NCBI GenBank assembly: GCA_023460085.1
Contig: JAEWRI010000036.1
Span: 1-64,000, forward strand
Direction of reading: 5' to 3'
Origin: Bacillota bacterium
Lineage (GTDB): Bacteria; Bacillota; Clostridia; Christensenellales; SZUA-584
Length of the DNA: 64,000 nt
The notes below the pieces were generated by a model. It searched no databases. It had not been told where the DNA came from and saw only the letters and a list, made by a program, of their open reading frames with translations. Within the stretch, counting starts at the first letter, position 1; each line of letters begins with the position of its first letter. A program made the position numbers and the translations under genes. This document shows positions 8,809 through 17,569 of the stretch, in pieces.

Positions 8809-9636
8809 TTAAATATCTCCGTGCAGATGCGAAGGCTCGTGTCCGCAGATCATGTACTCCGGCTTCCATTCCGGCAGGTAGCTGCGTACCTTGTGATAGC
8901 TCTCGTAGTATGCGTAGTAGTTGTACACCAGCGTGGACGGTATGGTCGGCCAGCTCTCCGGAGCGGGCGTAATCTTCACCATCTTGCCGTCGTAGTCCAT
9001 CATTTCCGTCATCTGCGGGAAGCACTGGCAGCGCAGGTGGAACAGATCGCCCACGAGTACGCGCACGCCGTTTACGGTATTGACCACGATGCTCTGCGAG
9101 CCGCGCGTATGGCCCGGCGTCTTAATAAGGCGGATGCCTTCCAGCAGATCCAGATCGCCGTCCACGAGGATGAGGTCGCGGTTGCCCTTGATGAACGGTA
9201 TCACATCAAAGTCGAAGTCGCGGCGCGGGGTCTCCGCGAAGCAGGGGTTCAGCAGGTTGTCCAGGTCGTCCTTCTGCGCGTAGCTCACCGTCTTCATGAA
9301 CAGCTGCGAGTTGCCCGCGTGGTCGTTGTGCAGATGCGTGTAGATGACCATGTCGATATCGGACGGCTTGAGGCCCGCCTTGGCCAGCGATCCCACGAGA
9401 TCCTTCTCGCCGCAGTCCGCCGGAGCGCCGCCCCATGCCTTGCCGTCAATCAGAAAGCGCTCGTTGATGCCGTTGTCCACCAGCACGTTCCGCTCCCCGT
9501 CCTGCAGCAGGAAGGCGAGATACGGCAGCTTGATGGACATGTTGTCCCAGCCGGGCGTCAGGTTTACCTTGTTGGCGATATGCCATCCGCAGTCGATGGT
9601 CGTCAGCTTCCATTTTCCAACTCCGATTTTGCTCAT
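8809..9636 (-). CDS. Metallo-beta-lactamase-fold hydrolase (lactonase-like), second copy
   Basis: 275 residues with the HLHNDHAGN zinc motif near residue 103, KTPGHTRGSQSIVV later and a GDLFH acid. It is a family relative of the enzyme at 4882-5697, with a different motif composition. The cluster thus has two such hydrolases beside five dehydrogenase-type enzymes, suggesting oxidation to lactones followed by ring opening. A 75-bp gap separates it from the upstream GAPDH-like gene. Confidence 0.85.
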   Translation of the reverse strand: MSKIGVGKWKLTTIDCGWHIANKVNLTPGWDNMSIKLPYLAFLLQDGERNVLVDNGINERFLIDGKAWGGAPADCGEKDLVGSLAKAGLKPSDIDMVIYTHLHNDHAGNSQLFMKTVSYAQKDDLDNLLNPCFAETPRRDFDFDVIPFIKGNRDLILVDGDLDLLEGIRLIKTPGHTRGSQSIVVNTVNGVRVLVGDLFHLRCQCFPQMTEMMDYDGKMVKITPAPESWPTIPSTLVYNYYAYYESYHKVRSYLPEWKPEYMICGHEPSHLHGDI

Positions 9637-9711
9637 TGAAATACCTCCTAAGTATTTTTGTTTCTCTTTGATGCTTGTCTATATCATGGGCAGGTCTTGT
9701 GCTCCCCTCGG

Positions 9712-10743
9712 TTACCTGCCCGGTCTGCCGTCTTTCAGATACCGGTCGGTCGCAGCGGCGGCCTTGGCGCTGTCCGTCTGCATGCCCATGGCGGCGCGGA
9801 CGGCGTCGATGGTCTCCGGTATGATCACGCTCTCCTGCGGGATGTGGAGCGCGAACAGTACGTCGTTCCCGCTTTCCGCCACGCTGTCCCGCCACAGCGC
9901 AACCTCGTACATATCGCCCCGGCGGCGGCCCACGTCGCGCGCGTACTTGTACAGCGAGGCGTTGCCCTTAAACCCCTGCTCGATGGACACCACGCGCACC
10001 CGCGGATGGGCGCGAAGCGCTTCCACCGCTTCGTCCCGGCGAATTTTGCGCCGCCCGCTCGCCATGACCGTGATGATGTTGCCGTGCGTCACGGGCGTGT
10101 ATACGAGCAGCCCCGAGGCCTTGATGTGCGGCATCAGCGTCATCAAATCTGTGGCCTGATGCGGCGGGGCCTTCTCCAGCTGCAGCGCGTTCGTCAGCCC
10201 CCGGTGATAATCGCCCGGATCTGCCGCGCAGCGGATGATGGTGAACGACAGCTTTTCCAGCCCGAAGGCGGCATCGAGACAGTCCGCCGCGCGCACCAGT
10301 CCGGTCGTGCTGCACGACGTAATCTTAAGGTAGCTGAGGCCGACGCACGCCCCGTAGTTCGCGCCGCTGTGGAACAGCGCCTCCGCGACGGAGTTTCTCT
10401 CCCCGCCCTGGAATATGGCCTTGATGCCCTTCCGCTCGTAGAGCTTCCTGTTGCGCGCGCCCGCGCCGCGCGGCGTGGCGTCCAGCACGATATCCGCCTC
10501 GTCCAGCAGCTCGTCCATCGTTCCCGCCACCGGGATACCGTACTCCGCGAACTTTGATGGATTCCCGCCTTCGCCCAGGTATAACGCGTAGGGCATTCCG
10601 TCCTCGTGCATCGCGCGTACCGGCAGCGTCGGCGCGATATCCGCCACACCTGCCAGTTCCATATCCTCCTGCAAGGTAACGGCATACGCCAGGCGCTGTC
10701 CCACCGTTCCGTATCCCGCTACCGCAACCTTCACCTTGCCCAC
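9712..10743 (-). CDS. Type II (archaeal-type) GAPDH-like oxidoreductase
   Basis: 343 residues. It starts with a Rossmann motif VAVAGYGTVGQRLA, continues ADIVLDATPRGAGARN, and has the putative catalytic cysteine in TSCSTTGLVRAAD, the position of SCNTTGL in archaeal GAPDH. Later PHIKASGLLVYTPVTHGN and the C-terminal PESVIIPETIDAVRA are also family-like. The family uses NAD(P) to oxidise a phosphorylated aldehyde. In a catabolic cluster the aldehyde is probably an aldolase or transketolase product. A close paralogue starts at position 126. Confidence 0.82.
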   Translation of the reverse strand: MGKVKVAVAGYGTVGQRLAYAVTLQEDMELAGVADIAPTLPVRAMHEDGMPYALYLGEGGNPSKFAEYGIPVAGTMDELLDEADIVLDATPRGAGARNRKLYERKGIKAIFQGGERNSVAEALFHSGANYGACVGLSYLKITSCSTTGLVRAADCLDAAFGLEKLSFTIIRCAADPGDYHRGLTNALQLEKAPPHQATDLMTLMPHIKASGLLVYTPVTHGNIITVMASGRRKIRRDEAVEALRAHPRVRVVSIEQGFKGNASLYKYARDVGRRRGDMYEVALWRDSVAESGNDVLFALHIPQESVIIPETIDAVRAAMGMQTDSAKAAAATDRYLKDGRPGR

Positions 10744-10771
10744 CGCATCCTCCGCATAGACTTCGCCGGGA

Positions 10772-11623
10772 TTATACCGCTTCCAGTTTATCCTCCGCGC
10801 CGCAAATCCGTATCCATGACATGATTACGGCCTTCATGGCTTCCTTTGCGAGCAGCGCCAGCTCCACGATGCCGCTGTCCCTGCCTTCGCCCAATATCGC
10901 CCCGGCGACGGCGGTTTTGTACGCGTGGTGTATCGCCGTGCCGACGTTCACCTTGCACACGCCGGCGGCGATGCACTGGCGCACGTCATCCTCCGAAAGC
11001 CCGGTGCTGCCATGCAGCACCAGCGGAATATCGATCATCTTGTGTACCTGCCGCAGCAGGCCGATGTTAAGCTCCGGATCCCGGTGATAAAACCCATGCT
11101 GATTGCCGATGCCTATCGCCAGCGAATCGATGCCGGTTTCTCGCACCAGCCGCACGCAGCTCTCGGGAGTGGGCCGCTCGCCCTCCGCCTCCGCCCAGCC
11201 CGCGGTCTCGTCGCTGCGGCCCAGTATCTGCCCCAGCTCCGCCTCCACCAGCACGCCCGCGCGGTGCGCGTACAATACCACTTCCCGCGTCTGCGCGATG
11301 TTCTTTTCCAGCGGCAGCCGCGAGGCGTCCAGCATTACCGAGTGATACCCGGTATCCACCGCCGTTTTGCACAGGCCCACCTCGTTGCTGTGATCCAGAT
11401 GGTTATACAGTTTTCCGCAGTGGTTCTGATGCCCTACCCTTCCCAGCGCCGCACAGTAATCGAGGCCCAGGGTGCCCACCGTCACCATCGCGGACGCGGC
11501 GTATACCGGCGCGTTCATCTGCTTAGCGGACTCGACAATCGCAAGGAATTCCCAGATGTCCGAGTAATTGAAGGCTGGAATGGCAAACCCCTGCTTTTGC
11601 GCCGCCTTCAGCATGTCATTCAT
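10772..11623 (-). CDS. Class II ketose-bisphosphate aldolase (FbaA/GatY family)
   Basis: 283 residues. The zinc ligands are visible in NHLDHSNEVG, in GNQHGFY and in VLHGSTGLSEDDV; the phosphate-binding segment GVCKVNVGTAI follows. The family cleaves fructose- or tagatose-1,6-bisphosphate to DHAP and glyceraldehyde 3-phosphate. The start is the ATG with GGAG 7 bases upstream; this ATG lies within the last codons of the PfkB kinase gene (8-base overlap), so kinase and aldolase are coupled. That pairing suggests the kinase makes the bisphosphate that this enzyme splits. Confidence 0.91.
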   Translation of the reverse strand: MNDMLKAAQKQGFAIPAFNYSDIWEFLAIVESAKQMNAPVYAASAMVTVGTLGLDYCAALGRVGHQNHCGKLYNHLDHSNEVGLCKTAVDTGYHSVMLDASRLPLEKNIAQTREVVLYAHRAGVLVEAELGQILGRSDETAGWAEAEGERPTPESCVRLVRETGIDSLAIGIGNQHGFYHRDPELNIGLLRQVHKMIDIPLVLHGSTGLSEDDVRQCIAAGVCKVNVGTAIHHAYKTAVAGAILGEGRDSGIVELALLAKEAMKAVIMSWIRICGAEDKLEAV

Positions 11624-12569
11624 ATACGATCTCCGGCTTCTTTTGTTTGTCAATAAAATTCAGCAGTGTCTTTCTGTCGGGTACCCCGCTTGTCGCGCCC
11701 ACCGCCTGTATCACGAACGCGGCGTTGGCGCTGCCCCGGATTACGCATTCCTCGAGGAGCCGTTTCTCCGCAAGGCCGCTCAGCAGTCCGGCCATGAAGC
11801 CGTCGCCCGCGCCCGTGGCATCCACGACCTCCACGTCGTAGCTGCCGCACCGGAACGCCCTTCCGGTTTCGGGCAGGCAATACACGCCATCCTTTCCCAG
11901 CTTAATCAGTACATTTCTGACGCCCGCCTTCTTAAACTCCGAGGCGGCGAGGGCGCAGTCCTCCGAGCCCAGCATATGCCGGGCCTCGTTCAAACTCGGT
12001 ACAAAATACGTCAGGTACGGCATGCAGCAGCGTATGAGCTCGAACCATCGGCCCGAGTGGTCGTACGCCACGTCCATGCTGGTCGTAAGACCCAGCTCCA
12101 CAGCGGTTTTCAGCACGCCCGCGGCGCCCTCGCCGTCGAAGGCGTCCAGATGGAAGGTGCCGCCGATGTGCAGGTGGCTGCAGCGCTTCATCACGGAAAC
12201 GCCCACGTCCTCCGGGCAGAACTCCCGGTTGGAGCCCACGCGATGCAGGAAGCACCGCTCGCCGTCCGCGCGAATGAGCGCGATGACCTTGGAATTCTCC
12301 TCCGTGCGCGAGTACACCACATGGCCCGTATCCACGCCCGCCTCTTTGGCTATCTGCACGATCTGCCTGCCGAACATGTCGCATCCGGCGCGACCGACGA
12401 ACACCACGTCGTCGGACAGCTTCCCCAGGCCCACCGCCGTATTCAGCGCGTCCCCGCCGTTGCGGATGGATATCTCCTCCACGATGACGCTGTCGGTGTT
12501 GAAATCGATCACCGGCACCGGCCTTACCACCACGTCGGCGACCATTTCCCCAACACACAGAATTTTCAT
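11616..12569 (-). CDS. PfkB-family carbohydrate kinase
   Basis: 317 residues of the ribokinase fold: N-terminal GEMVADVVV, substrate-side GGDALNTAVGLGKL, and the C-terminal anion hole and catalytic Asp in DATGAGDGFMAGLLSGL. It transfers phosphate from ATP to a sugar or sugar phosphate. The ATG at MKILCVGEM is preceded by GGAAG. It is coupled to the downstream aldolase by an 8-base overlap and sits 134 bp after the second permease gene, as expected for an uptake-then-phosphorylate pathway. Confidence 0.92.
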   Translation of the reverse strand: MKILCVGEMVADVVVRPVPVIDFNTDSVIVEEISIRNGGDALNTAVGLGKLSDDVVFVGRAGCDMFGRQIVQIAKEAGVDTGHVVYSRTEENSKVIALIRADGERCFLHRVGSNREFCPEDVGVSVMKRCSHLHIGGTFHLDAFDGEGAAGVLKTAVELGLTTSMDVAYDHSGRWFELIRCCMPYLTYFVPSLNEARHMLGSEDCALAASEFKKAGVRNVLIKLGKDGVYCLPETGRAFRCGSYDVEVVDATGAGDGFMAGLLSGLAEKRLLEECVIRGSANAAFVIQAVGATSGVPDRKTLLNFIDKQKKPEIVYE

Positions 12570-12703
12570 GCTTTCTTCCGTACCTTCCGCCAAGCCTGTT
12601 TGTTCCACATCAGGCCCGTGACATGCTGTATATCATATTGCTGTAATTTCTTCACGGCCCTGATGTGAAGCAAGCTGTAATTCGGTATTCTCCGCGCCGC
12701 GGG

Positions 12704-13669
12704 CTACTGCCGAAGCCTCGGTGCGCGGTTGTTGATAAACAGTATCAGCAGCAGCGCCATACCCTGGAAGAACACGCGCGCGCCGGTCGGTATGTTGAAC
12801 GCGATGAGCAGGCTGTCCAGTATGACCAGCACCATTGCGCCCATGATGCAGCCGACGAAGCTGCCTTTGCCTCCCGCGGCGTGCGCACCGCCGATAAACA
12901 CCGCGGCCATCGCCCGCATCGGGAAGCTCGCGGTCATGTCGATATGCACCAGCCCCGAGTATCCGACGAGCAGCATGCCTGCCGCCGCAGAAAGCGCGCC
13001 GCTGGCCATATAAGCGCCCACGGCGACCTGCGCAACCGGAAGGCCATTGATTCTCGCCGCGTCCCGGTTGTTGCCTGTCAGCAGCAGATACTGACCCACT
13101 CTGGTCTTGCTCAGTATGAACTGCAACACGATCACCACAATGAGCACCAACACCACCATTCGTCGGAAGGGCCCCAGCACCGGGAGTGTGAGATCCGACA
13201 GCGCCTGCGGAATGTTCAGCGTGATCTGCGATTTTGTAATCATGATCATCACGCCGGCTACCAGTCCCGACATCGCCATGGTCATCACCAGCGCGGGGAT
13301 GCGCAGGTAGTAAATGCACAGCCCGCTGATGCTGCCTATCAGCGCGCCCACCACCATGACAACCAGAAAACCAAACACCAGGCTTTCCTGCCCAAACAGC
13401 CGCAGCGAGGGCCCCAGTACCGCGCCCACTATCATGAGGGAGCCTGTAGAGAGGTCGAGTCCGCTGTCACCTGCCATAACGGTGATATTGGCGCCCATCG
13501 CCACCACCGTCAGTATGCTGGTCTGGAGGAATATGGAGCCCAGGTTGCTGGCGGTAAAGAAGCCGCCTATCCGCATCCGGCAAACAACGAGTATGATGAC
13601 CAAAGCCACCAGTGAAGGAATATAGTCCTTGTATCGGTTAAATGCCAATCTCAGCTTGCCGTCTGTCAT
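12704..13669 (-). CDS. Ribose-type sugar ABC transporter permease
   Basis: 321 residues, highly hydrophobic with about eight to ten membrane segments. It carries the BPD_transp_2 hallmarks GDSGLDLSTGSLM and RVGQYLLLTGNNRDAARINGLPV. It forms the membrane channel with the permease at 13666-14664. Its ATG overlaps the upstream stop (ATGA), so the two permeases are translated together. Confidence 0.93.
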   Translation of the reverse strand: MTDGKLRLAFNRYKDYIPSLVALVIILVVCRMRIGGFFTASNLGSIFLQTSILTVVAMGANITVMAGDSGLDLSTGSLMIVGAVLGPSLRLFGQESLVFGFLVVMVVGALIGSISGLCIYYLRIPALVMTMAMSGLVAGVMIMITKSQITLNIPQALSDLTLPVLGPFRRMVVLVLIVVIVLQFILSKTRVGQYLLLTGNNRDAARINGLPVAQVAVGAYMASGALSAAAGMLLVGYSGLVHIDMTASFPMRAMAAVFIGGAHAAGGKGSFVGCIMGAMVLVILDSLLIAFNIPTGARVFFQGMALLLILFINNRAPRLRQ

Positions 13670-14664
13670 TTCGCTTCCCCTCCCGCTCTGACCGCCTTAC
13701 GCTCCCGCGTTCCCAGCTGCTTCACGATAACAGCAACCACAAGGCCGATAATCATGATCATGTAATTCCAGAAATTCTGCGCGAAGGTCTCCACCGTGGA
13801 GCCGACGATGGTAATGAGTATAATCGTGAGGAACAGGCCCCCGAACAGCGCTCCCCAGATGTCTCCCTCGCCGCCGTTCAGCGCCACGCCGCCGATGACG
13901 ACCGCCGTAATGGCCTTCAGACCGAAGCTTTCGCCGATGTTCGGGTCTCCCGAGGCGATGAGGCCGGTGGCGATGATCGCCCCGATGGCGGCGCACAACC
14001 CTCCGAACAGGTGGGCGTACACCTTCGTGCTTGCCACGGGCATGCCGGAAATATACGCGCTCATCTCGTTGCGCCCGATGCCGTAGAAGGAAACCCGGCG
14101 GCTGGAGTTCATGTACAGTATCCATATCAGCAGCGGAATGCCCATCAAAAGGATGCAGCTCGGCAGGAATCCGAAGTGTACCTTCATGATGAATTTGATG
14201 AGGCTGGCCGGTATGCCGAAGCCGCTGGGATTGGGCATCACCCACAGCGCCAGGCCGCTGTAGACCGAGCTTGTGGCGAACGTCGCCAGCAGCGGATTCA
14301 CGCGGAGTATGCCCACCGCGATGCCATTGATGAGTCCTCCGACAAGGCCCATGCCAATCCCGATGGCCAGCACCGGGAGTATGCCCATCTTGTACTCCGT
14401 GAACAGTGTCGCCATGGTGACGTTGATGAGGCTGAGCAGGCTGCCCAGAGAGATATCAATGCAGCCGATAATCTTGGACGCGCACATGCCCATCACCACG
14501 CACAGTATCGGCGCGCTGGTCAGCATGTAATTGAAGAAGGACGCCGGCTTCATAAAGCCGGGATTGATGATGCTGTTGTAGATAAGCAGCACCAAAAACA
14601 AAACCAAAGCCGGAAGTGAAGTCCATTTGCGGAATCGTTTGAATGCGGATTTTACAATTGACAC
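13666..14664 (-). CDS. Ribose-type sugar ABC transporter permease
   Basis: 332 residues with multiple membrane helices and the family signature GCIDISLGSLLSL. Translation appears to start at GTG with an AGAGGTG site about 9 bases upstream. It begins 18 bp after the ATPase gene stop, giving the standard ATPase-permease-permease order of a CUT2-class importer. Confidence 0.93.
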   Translation of the reverse strand: MSIVKSAFKRFRKWTSLPALVLFLVLLIYNSIINPGFMKPASFFNYMLTSAPILCVVMGMCASKIIGCIDISLGSLLSLINVTMATLFTEYKMGILPVLAIGIGMGLVGGLINGIAVGILRVNPLLATFATSSVYSGLALWVMPNPSGFGIPASLIKFIMKVHFGFLPSCILLMGIPLLIWILYMNSSRRVSFYGIGRNEMSAYISGMPVASTKVYAHLFGGLCAAIGAIIATGLIASGDPNIGESFGLKAITAVVIGGVALNGGEGDIWGALFGGLFLTIILITIVGSTVETFAQNFWNYMIMIIGLVVAVIVKQLGTRERKAVRAGGEAK

Positions 14665-14682
14665 TTGCTTTTCACCTCTTTC

Positions 14683-16176
14683 TTACGCGAAGGAGTAAGC
14701 CAGTATATTTTCAGCGGTTATGGCTTCACCTGTCAGCTCTTTTACAATCTTTCCTTCGTACATGATCAGCACGCGGGAATTGGCGGTCATATGGCAGATC
14801 TCCACCAGCTCTTCATCGTCACTGGAAACCATGACGACGCCGGAGCCGTTGTTCGCCAGGTCGATGAATGTCCTGTGAAGATCGTAGCGCGCCTGCACGT
14901 CGATGCCCTTTGTGGGGTCGTCGGTAAGCAGCAGCTCCGGATTGGTGGCCAGCCACCGCGCCACCACCACCTTCTGCTGATTGCCGCCCGAAAGCGAAGT
15001 GATGTAGTTCTTGGGCTGACCGTTGTATTTGACTCCGAACCTGTCCAGCACCTCGCATGGTTTTTTGATTTTCTTCTTAACGATAAGGTTTCCTACGCTC
15101 TTCACGTTCTCCGAAACGGAACGGACGGGATAGATGCCCTCTCCCGTACGGTCGCCGGAGATGAACGCCATACTGCGCTTGGCCGACTTGCGGGGCGAGC
15201 TGCTGGTAAACGGGCCGCCCTTGTACTCGAATGCCGTAGTGGCGCGCAGCCCGTATATCTGCCGGATCAAATCGGATTGCCCGTGCCCCTGAAGCCCGGC
15301 GATTCCCACGAAATCCCCTCTTCGCACGGTGAGGTTGATGTTCGTTCCGAAGTCCGCCAGCTTCATATCCTTCAGCTTCAGCAGTACGTCGCGCGCGTCG
15401 CCGCATTCCGCCGCATTCTCGCATTCCTCGATGGCGTTGCGCGCCTCCAGCTCCTCGATGCTAAGGCCGGTCATCAGCGAGAGAAGCTCTGTGCCGGTGG
15501 TCTCCTCTATCTGTTTGTTGGCAATCGTCACCCCGTCCTTCATCACCGTGACGGAGTCGCATATATCGAACAGTTCGTGCATCCGGTGGGAAATGAAGAG
15601 AATGATGCGGCCTTCCTCTTTCAGTTCATGCATGACGCGTTTGACGATCTGAACGTCCTCCCGGTACAGCGGAGAGGTGATTTCGTCGAGTATCAGGATA
15701 TACGGATCCTGAACCAGCGTCTTGGCGAATTCCACCATGTATTTCTGGTTGGGAGGCAGCCGCTTCAGCGGCGTATCAATAATGCTCTCCAGGCCAAGGC
15801 GGCTTAACACCTCCAGCGTCTTCTTACGCATTTCGGCCCGATCCAGCGCAAATCCATACTTTTTGGGCAGAGAGCACGCCATGATGTTTTCCGCAACCGT
15901 CAGGTTGAGAAACAAGCTGAGCTCCTGGGACGCAACCACCACGCGGTGTTTTTTGGCTTCCTCCGGAAAGCTGAAATCTACCGGCTTGCCGTCTATTTCT
16001 ATCGTTCCGGAATTGGTCTTTATGATTCCGCCGATCGCTTTAGCCAGGGTGCTTTTGCCCGAGCCGTTACCGCCCAGCAGCGCGCGAATCTCACCCTTTT
16101 TCACATCTATGCTGGCGTCCTTCAAAGCAACGACGTAACCGTAATGCTTTACAATCGACTGACATCGCAAACTCAT
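14683..16176 (-). CDS. Sugar ABC transporter ATPase with two nucleotide-binding domains (RbsA/MglA-like)
   Basis: 497 residues made of two ABC domains. The first has an intact Walker A (GGNGSGKST near residue 35) and Walker B (LILDEITSPL), but its signature region reads LPPNQKYMVEFAKTL instead of LSGGQ. The second has an intact LSGGNQQKVVVARWL and LLTDDPTKGID, but a degenerate Walker A (GLQGHGQSD). Such asymmetry is normal for CUT2 importers. An AGAGGA site precedes the ATG. It powers uptake with the two permeases and the two binding proteins. Confidence 0.94.
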   Translation of the reverse strand: MSLRCQSIVKHYGYVVALKDASIDVKKGEIRALLGGNGSGKSTLAKAIGGIIKTNSGTIEIDGKPVDFSFPEEAKKHRVVVASQELSLFLNLTVAENIMACSLPKKYGFALDRAEMRKKTLEVLSRLGLESIIDTPLKRLPPNQKYMVEFAKTLVQDPYILILDEITSPLYREDVQIVKRVMHELKEEGRIILFISHRMHELFDICDSVTVMKDGVTIANKQIEETTGTELLSLMTGLSIEELEARNAIEECENAAECGDARDVLLKLKDMKLADFGTNINLTVRRGDFVGIAGLQGHGQSDLIRQIYGLRATTAFEYKGGPFTSSSPRKSAKRSMAFISGDRTGEGIYPVRSVSENVKSVGNLIVKKKIKKPCEVLDRFGVKYNGQPKNYITSLSGGNQQKVVVARWLATNPELLLTDDPTKGIDVQARYDLHRTFIDLANNGSGVVMVSSDDEELVEICHMTANSRVLIMYEGKIVKELTGEAITAENILAYSFA

Positions 16177-16263
16177 TTTCTGTTCCTCTTAACCATATAA
16201 ATTTGGGCAGCCTCATTGGGATACTTGTATCGGGAATTGGCAAATGTCAAAGGGATTGCCTCT

Positions 16264-16292
16264 CCGGGCGGACACCGCCGGCATCCGCCCGG
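16264..16292 (-). terminator. Strong hairpin between binding-protein and ATPase genes
   Basis: CCGGGCGGA (16264-16272) pairs perfectly with TCCGCCCGG (16284-16292) around an 11-base loop. No clear T-run follows, so it is more likely a processing or partial-termination hairpin that raises binding-protein mRNA over ATPase mRNA, a common arrangement in importer operons. Confidence 0.5.
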
Positions 16293-16310
16293 GAAGCAGG
16301 GTTGTTTTCG

Positions 16311-17522
16311 TCAGGCCACAGGCGCGTCGAACCAGAGCTCGATGCACTGCTCGCGCGTCAGCGGAATGTCGGGAGAATAGGTATCCTCTTTGTCCGCAAA
16401 CTGCTCCAGCGCCTCGTCACGGGAGTAAACCGTGAGGTTCGGGTAGTCGGCCATGATGTCGTCCGGCAGCGTGCCATCCATTGTAATAGCCACCGGCGGG
16501 TCTATCATCACCGTGTTGATAAGGGCTTCGCCGCCGTCCGCCGGGCAGGCCACCAGCACGTCCGACTTCACGGTGTAGCCCTGAAGCATCAGTACCGCGA
16601 AGTGCAGGGACGCAACCGAGATAGCCGGGGAATTCGTGACGCCGACCGTCTCATAGTCGCCCATCTCGCCCCACATACGGACGGTGCTGAGCACGCTGTC
16701 GCCGCACACCACGGGCATGTCGATACCCGCATTGTCGTACGCGGCCTTTACGCCTTCAAACGTCACGTTCTGGCAAATCACGCCGTCGATGTTGTCATAC
16801 GTGGAAAGGAACGTGGACATGACGTTCTGGGCTTCTGTCTGGTTGCGCTTTCCGGCGGCTTCCGCCAGCAGGTTCCAGCCGAACTGGTCGATGGCATCGT
16901 ACACGGCACGGTCACGGATCATGTCGGTGCCGTTGCCCGGGTTGCCGGAGATATACACCACGTTCGAGCCGGAGGGAAGCTTCGTCGCCGCCCAGCGGTT
17001 GATGAGCATGCTGTACTTGTACGCGTTATTGACGACACAATAGGTGCCTTCATACACCGCCGGGTCGTTTGCCATAATCACCAGCGTGCCCATCGACTTG
17101 CCCATCTCCACCACGGAGGCCATGGTCGTCGGCGAAACCGCGCAGATCAGCAGCGCGTCCAGACCTTCGGCCAGCAGCGCGTTGCATTGGCTGATCTGGG
17201 TCGTGCTGTCGTTGCCGGCGTCCACGATCTGGAACTCGGCAAGCGTTCCGTCCGCAAGGTACGCGTCCGCGGCTTCCTGAAGGCTCGCCACATGCTGGCT
17301 TCTCCAGGCGTTGCCGGTATAACCCACGGAATAGGCAACCTTCAGGCCCTTTTTCAGCTCCACGGGCGCCTGAGATTCTGTCGAGGCCGAAGTTTCGGGA
17401 GCAGCCTGGCTTGTCGATACCTGTTGAGAAGGAGACTCAGTTACGGGTTCTTTGCTGCCGCATGCCGCGAATACGCTGACAAGCATCACCACACACAGTA
17501 GCAACGGTAACACTTTTCTCAT
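16311..17522 (-). CDS. Sugar-binding lipoprotein of ABC transporter, copy B
   Basis: 403 residues. A lipoprotein signal ends in VFAAC (Cys21), then a Ser/Thr/Pro linker, then a periplasmic-binding-protein type 1 fold (VAYSVGYTGNAWRSQH, DALLICAVSPTTMAS, QGYTVKSDVLVACPADGG). It delivers the substrate to the permease pair downstream. It has exactly the same length as the gene at 17570-18781 and is nearly identical in its mature part; the two are a tandem duplication 47 bp apart. A GGAGGAAAGACC site precedes the ATG in both copies. Confidence 0.93.
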   Translation of the reverse strand: MRKVLPLLLCVVMLVSVFAACGSKEPVTESPSQQVSTSQAAPETSASTESQAPVELKKGLKVAYSVGYTGNAWRSQHVASLQEAADAYLADGTLAEFQIVDAGNDSTTQISQCNALLAEGLDALLICAVSPTTMASVVEMGKSMGTLVIMANDPAVYEGTYCVVNNAYKYSMLINRWAATKLPSGSNVVYISGNPGNGTDMIRDRAVYDAIDQFGWNLLAEAAGKRNQTEAQNVMSTFLSTYDNIDGVICQNVTFEGVKAAYDNAGIDMPVVCGDSVLSTVRMWGEMGDYETVGVTNSPAISVASLHFAVLMLQGYTVKSDVLVACPADGGEALINTVMIDPPVAITMDGTLPDDIMADYPNLTVYSRDEALEQFADKEDTYSPDIPLTREQCIELWFDAPVA

Positions 17523-17569
17523 GGTCTTTCCTCCGTCATTTTTTTATTTTAGGCCGTCAAAGGTACTTG

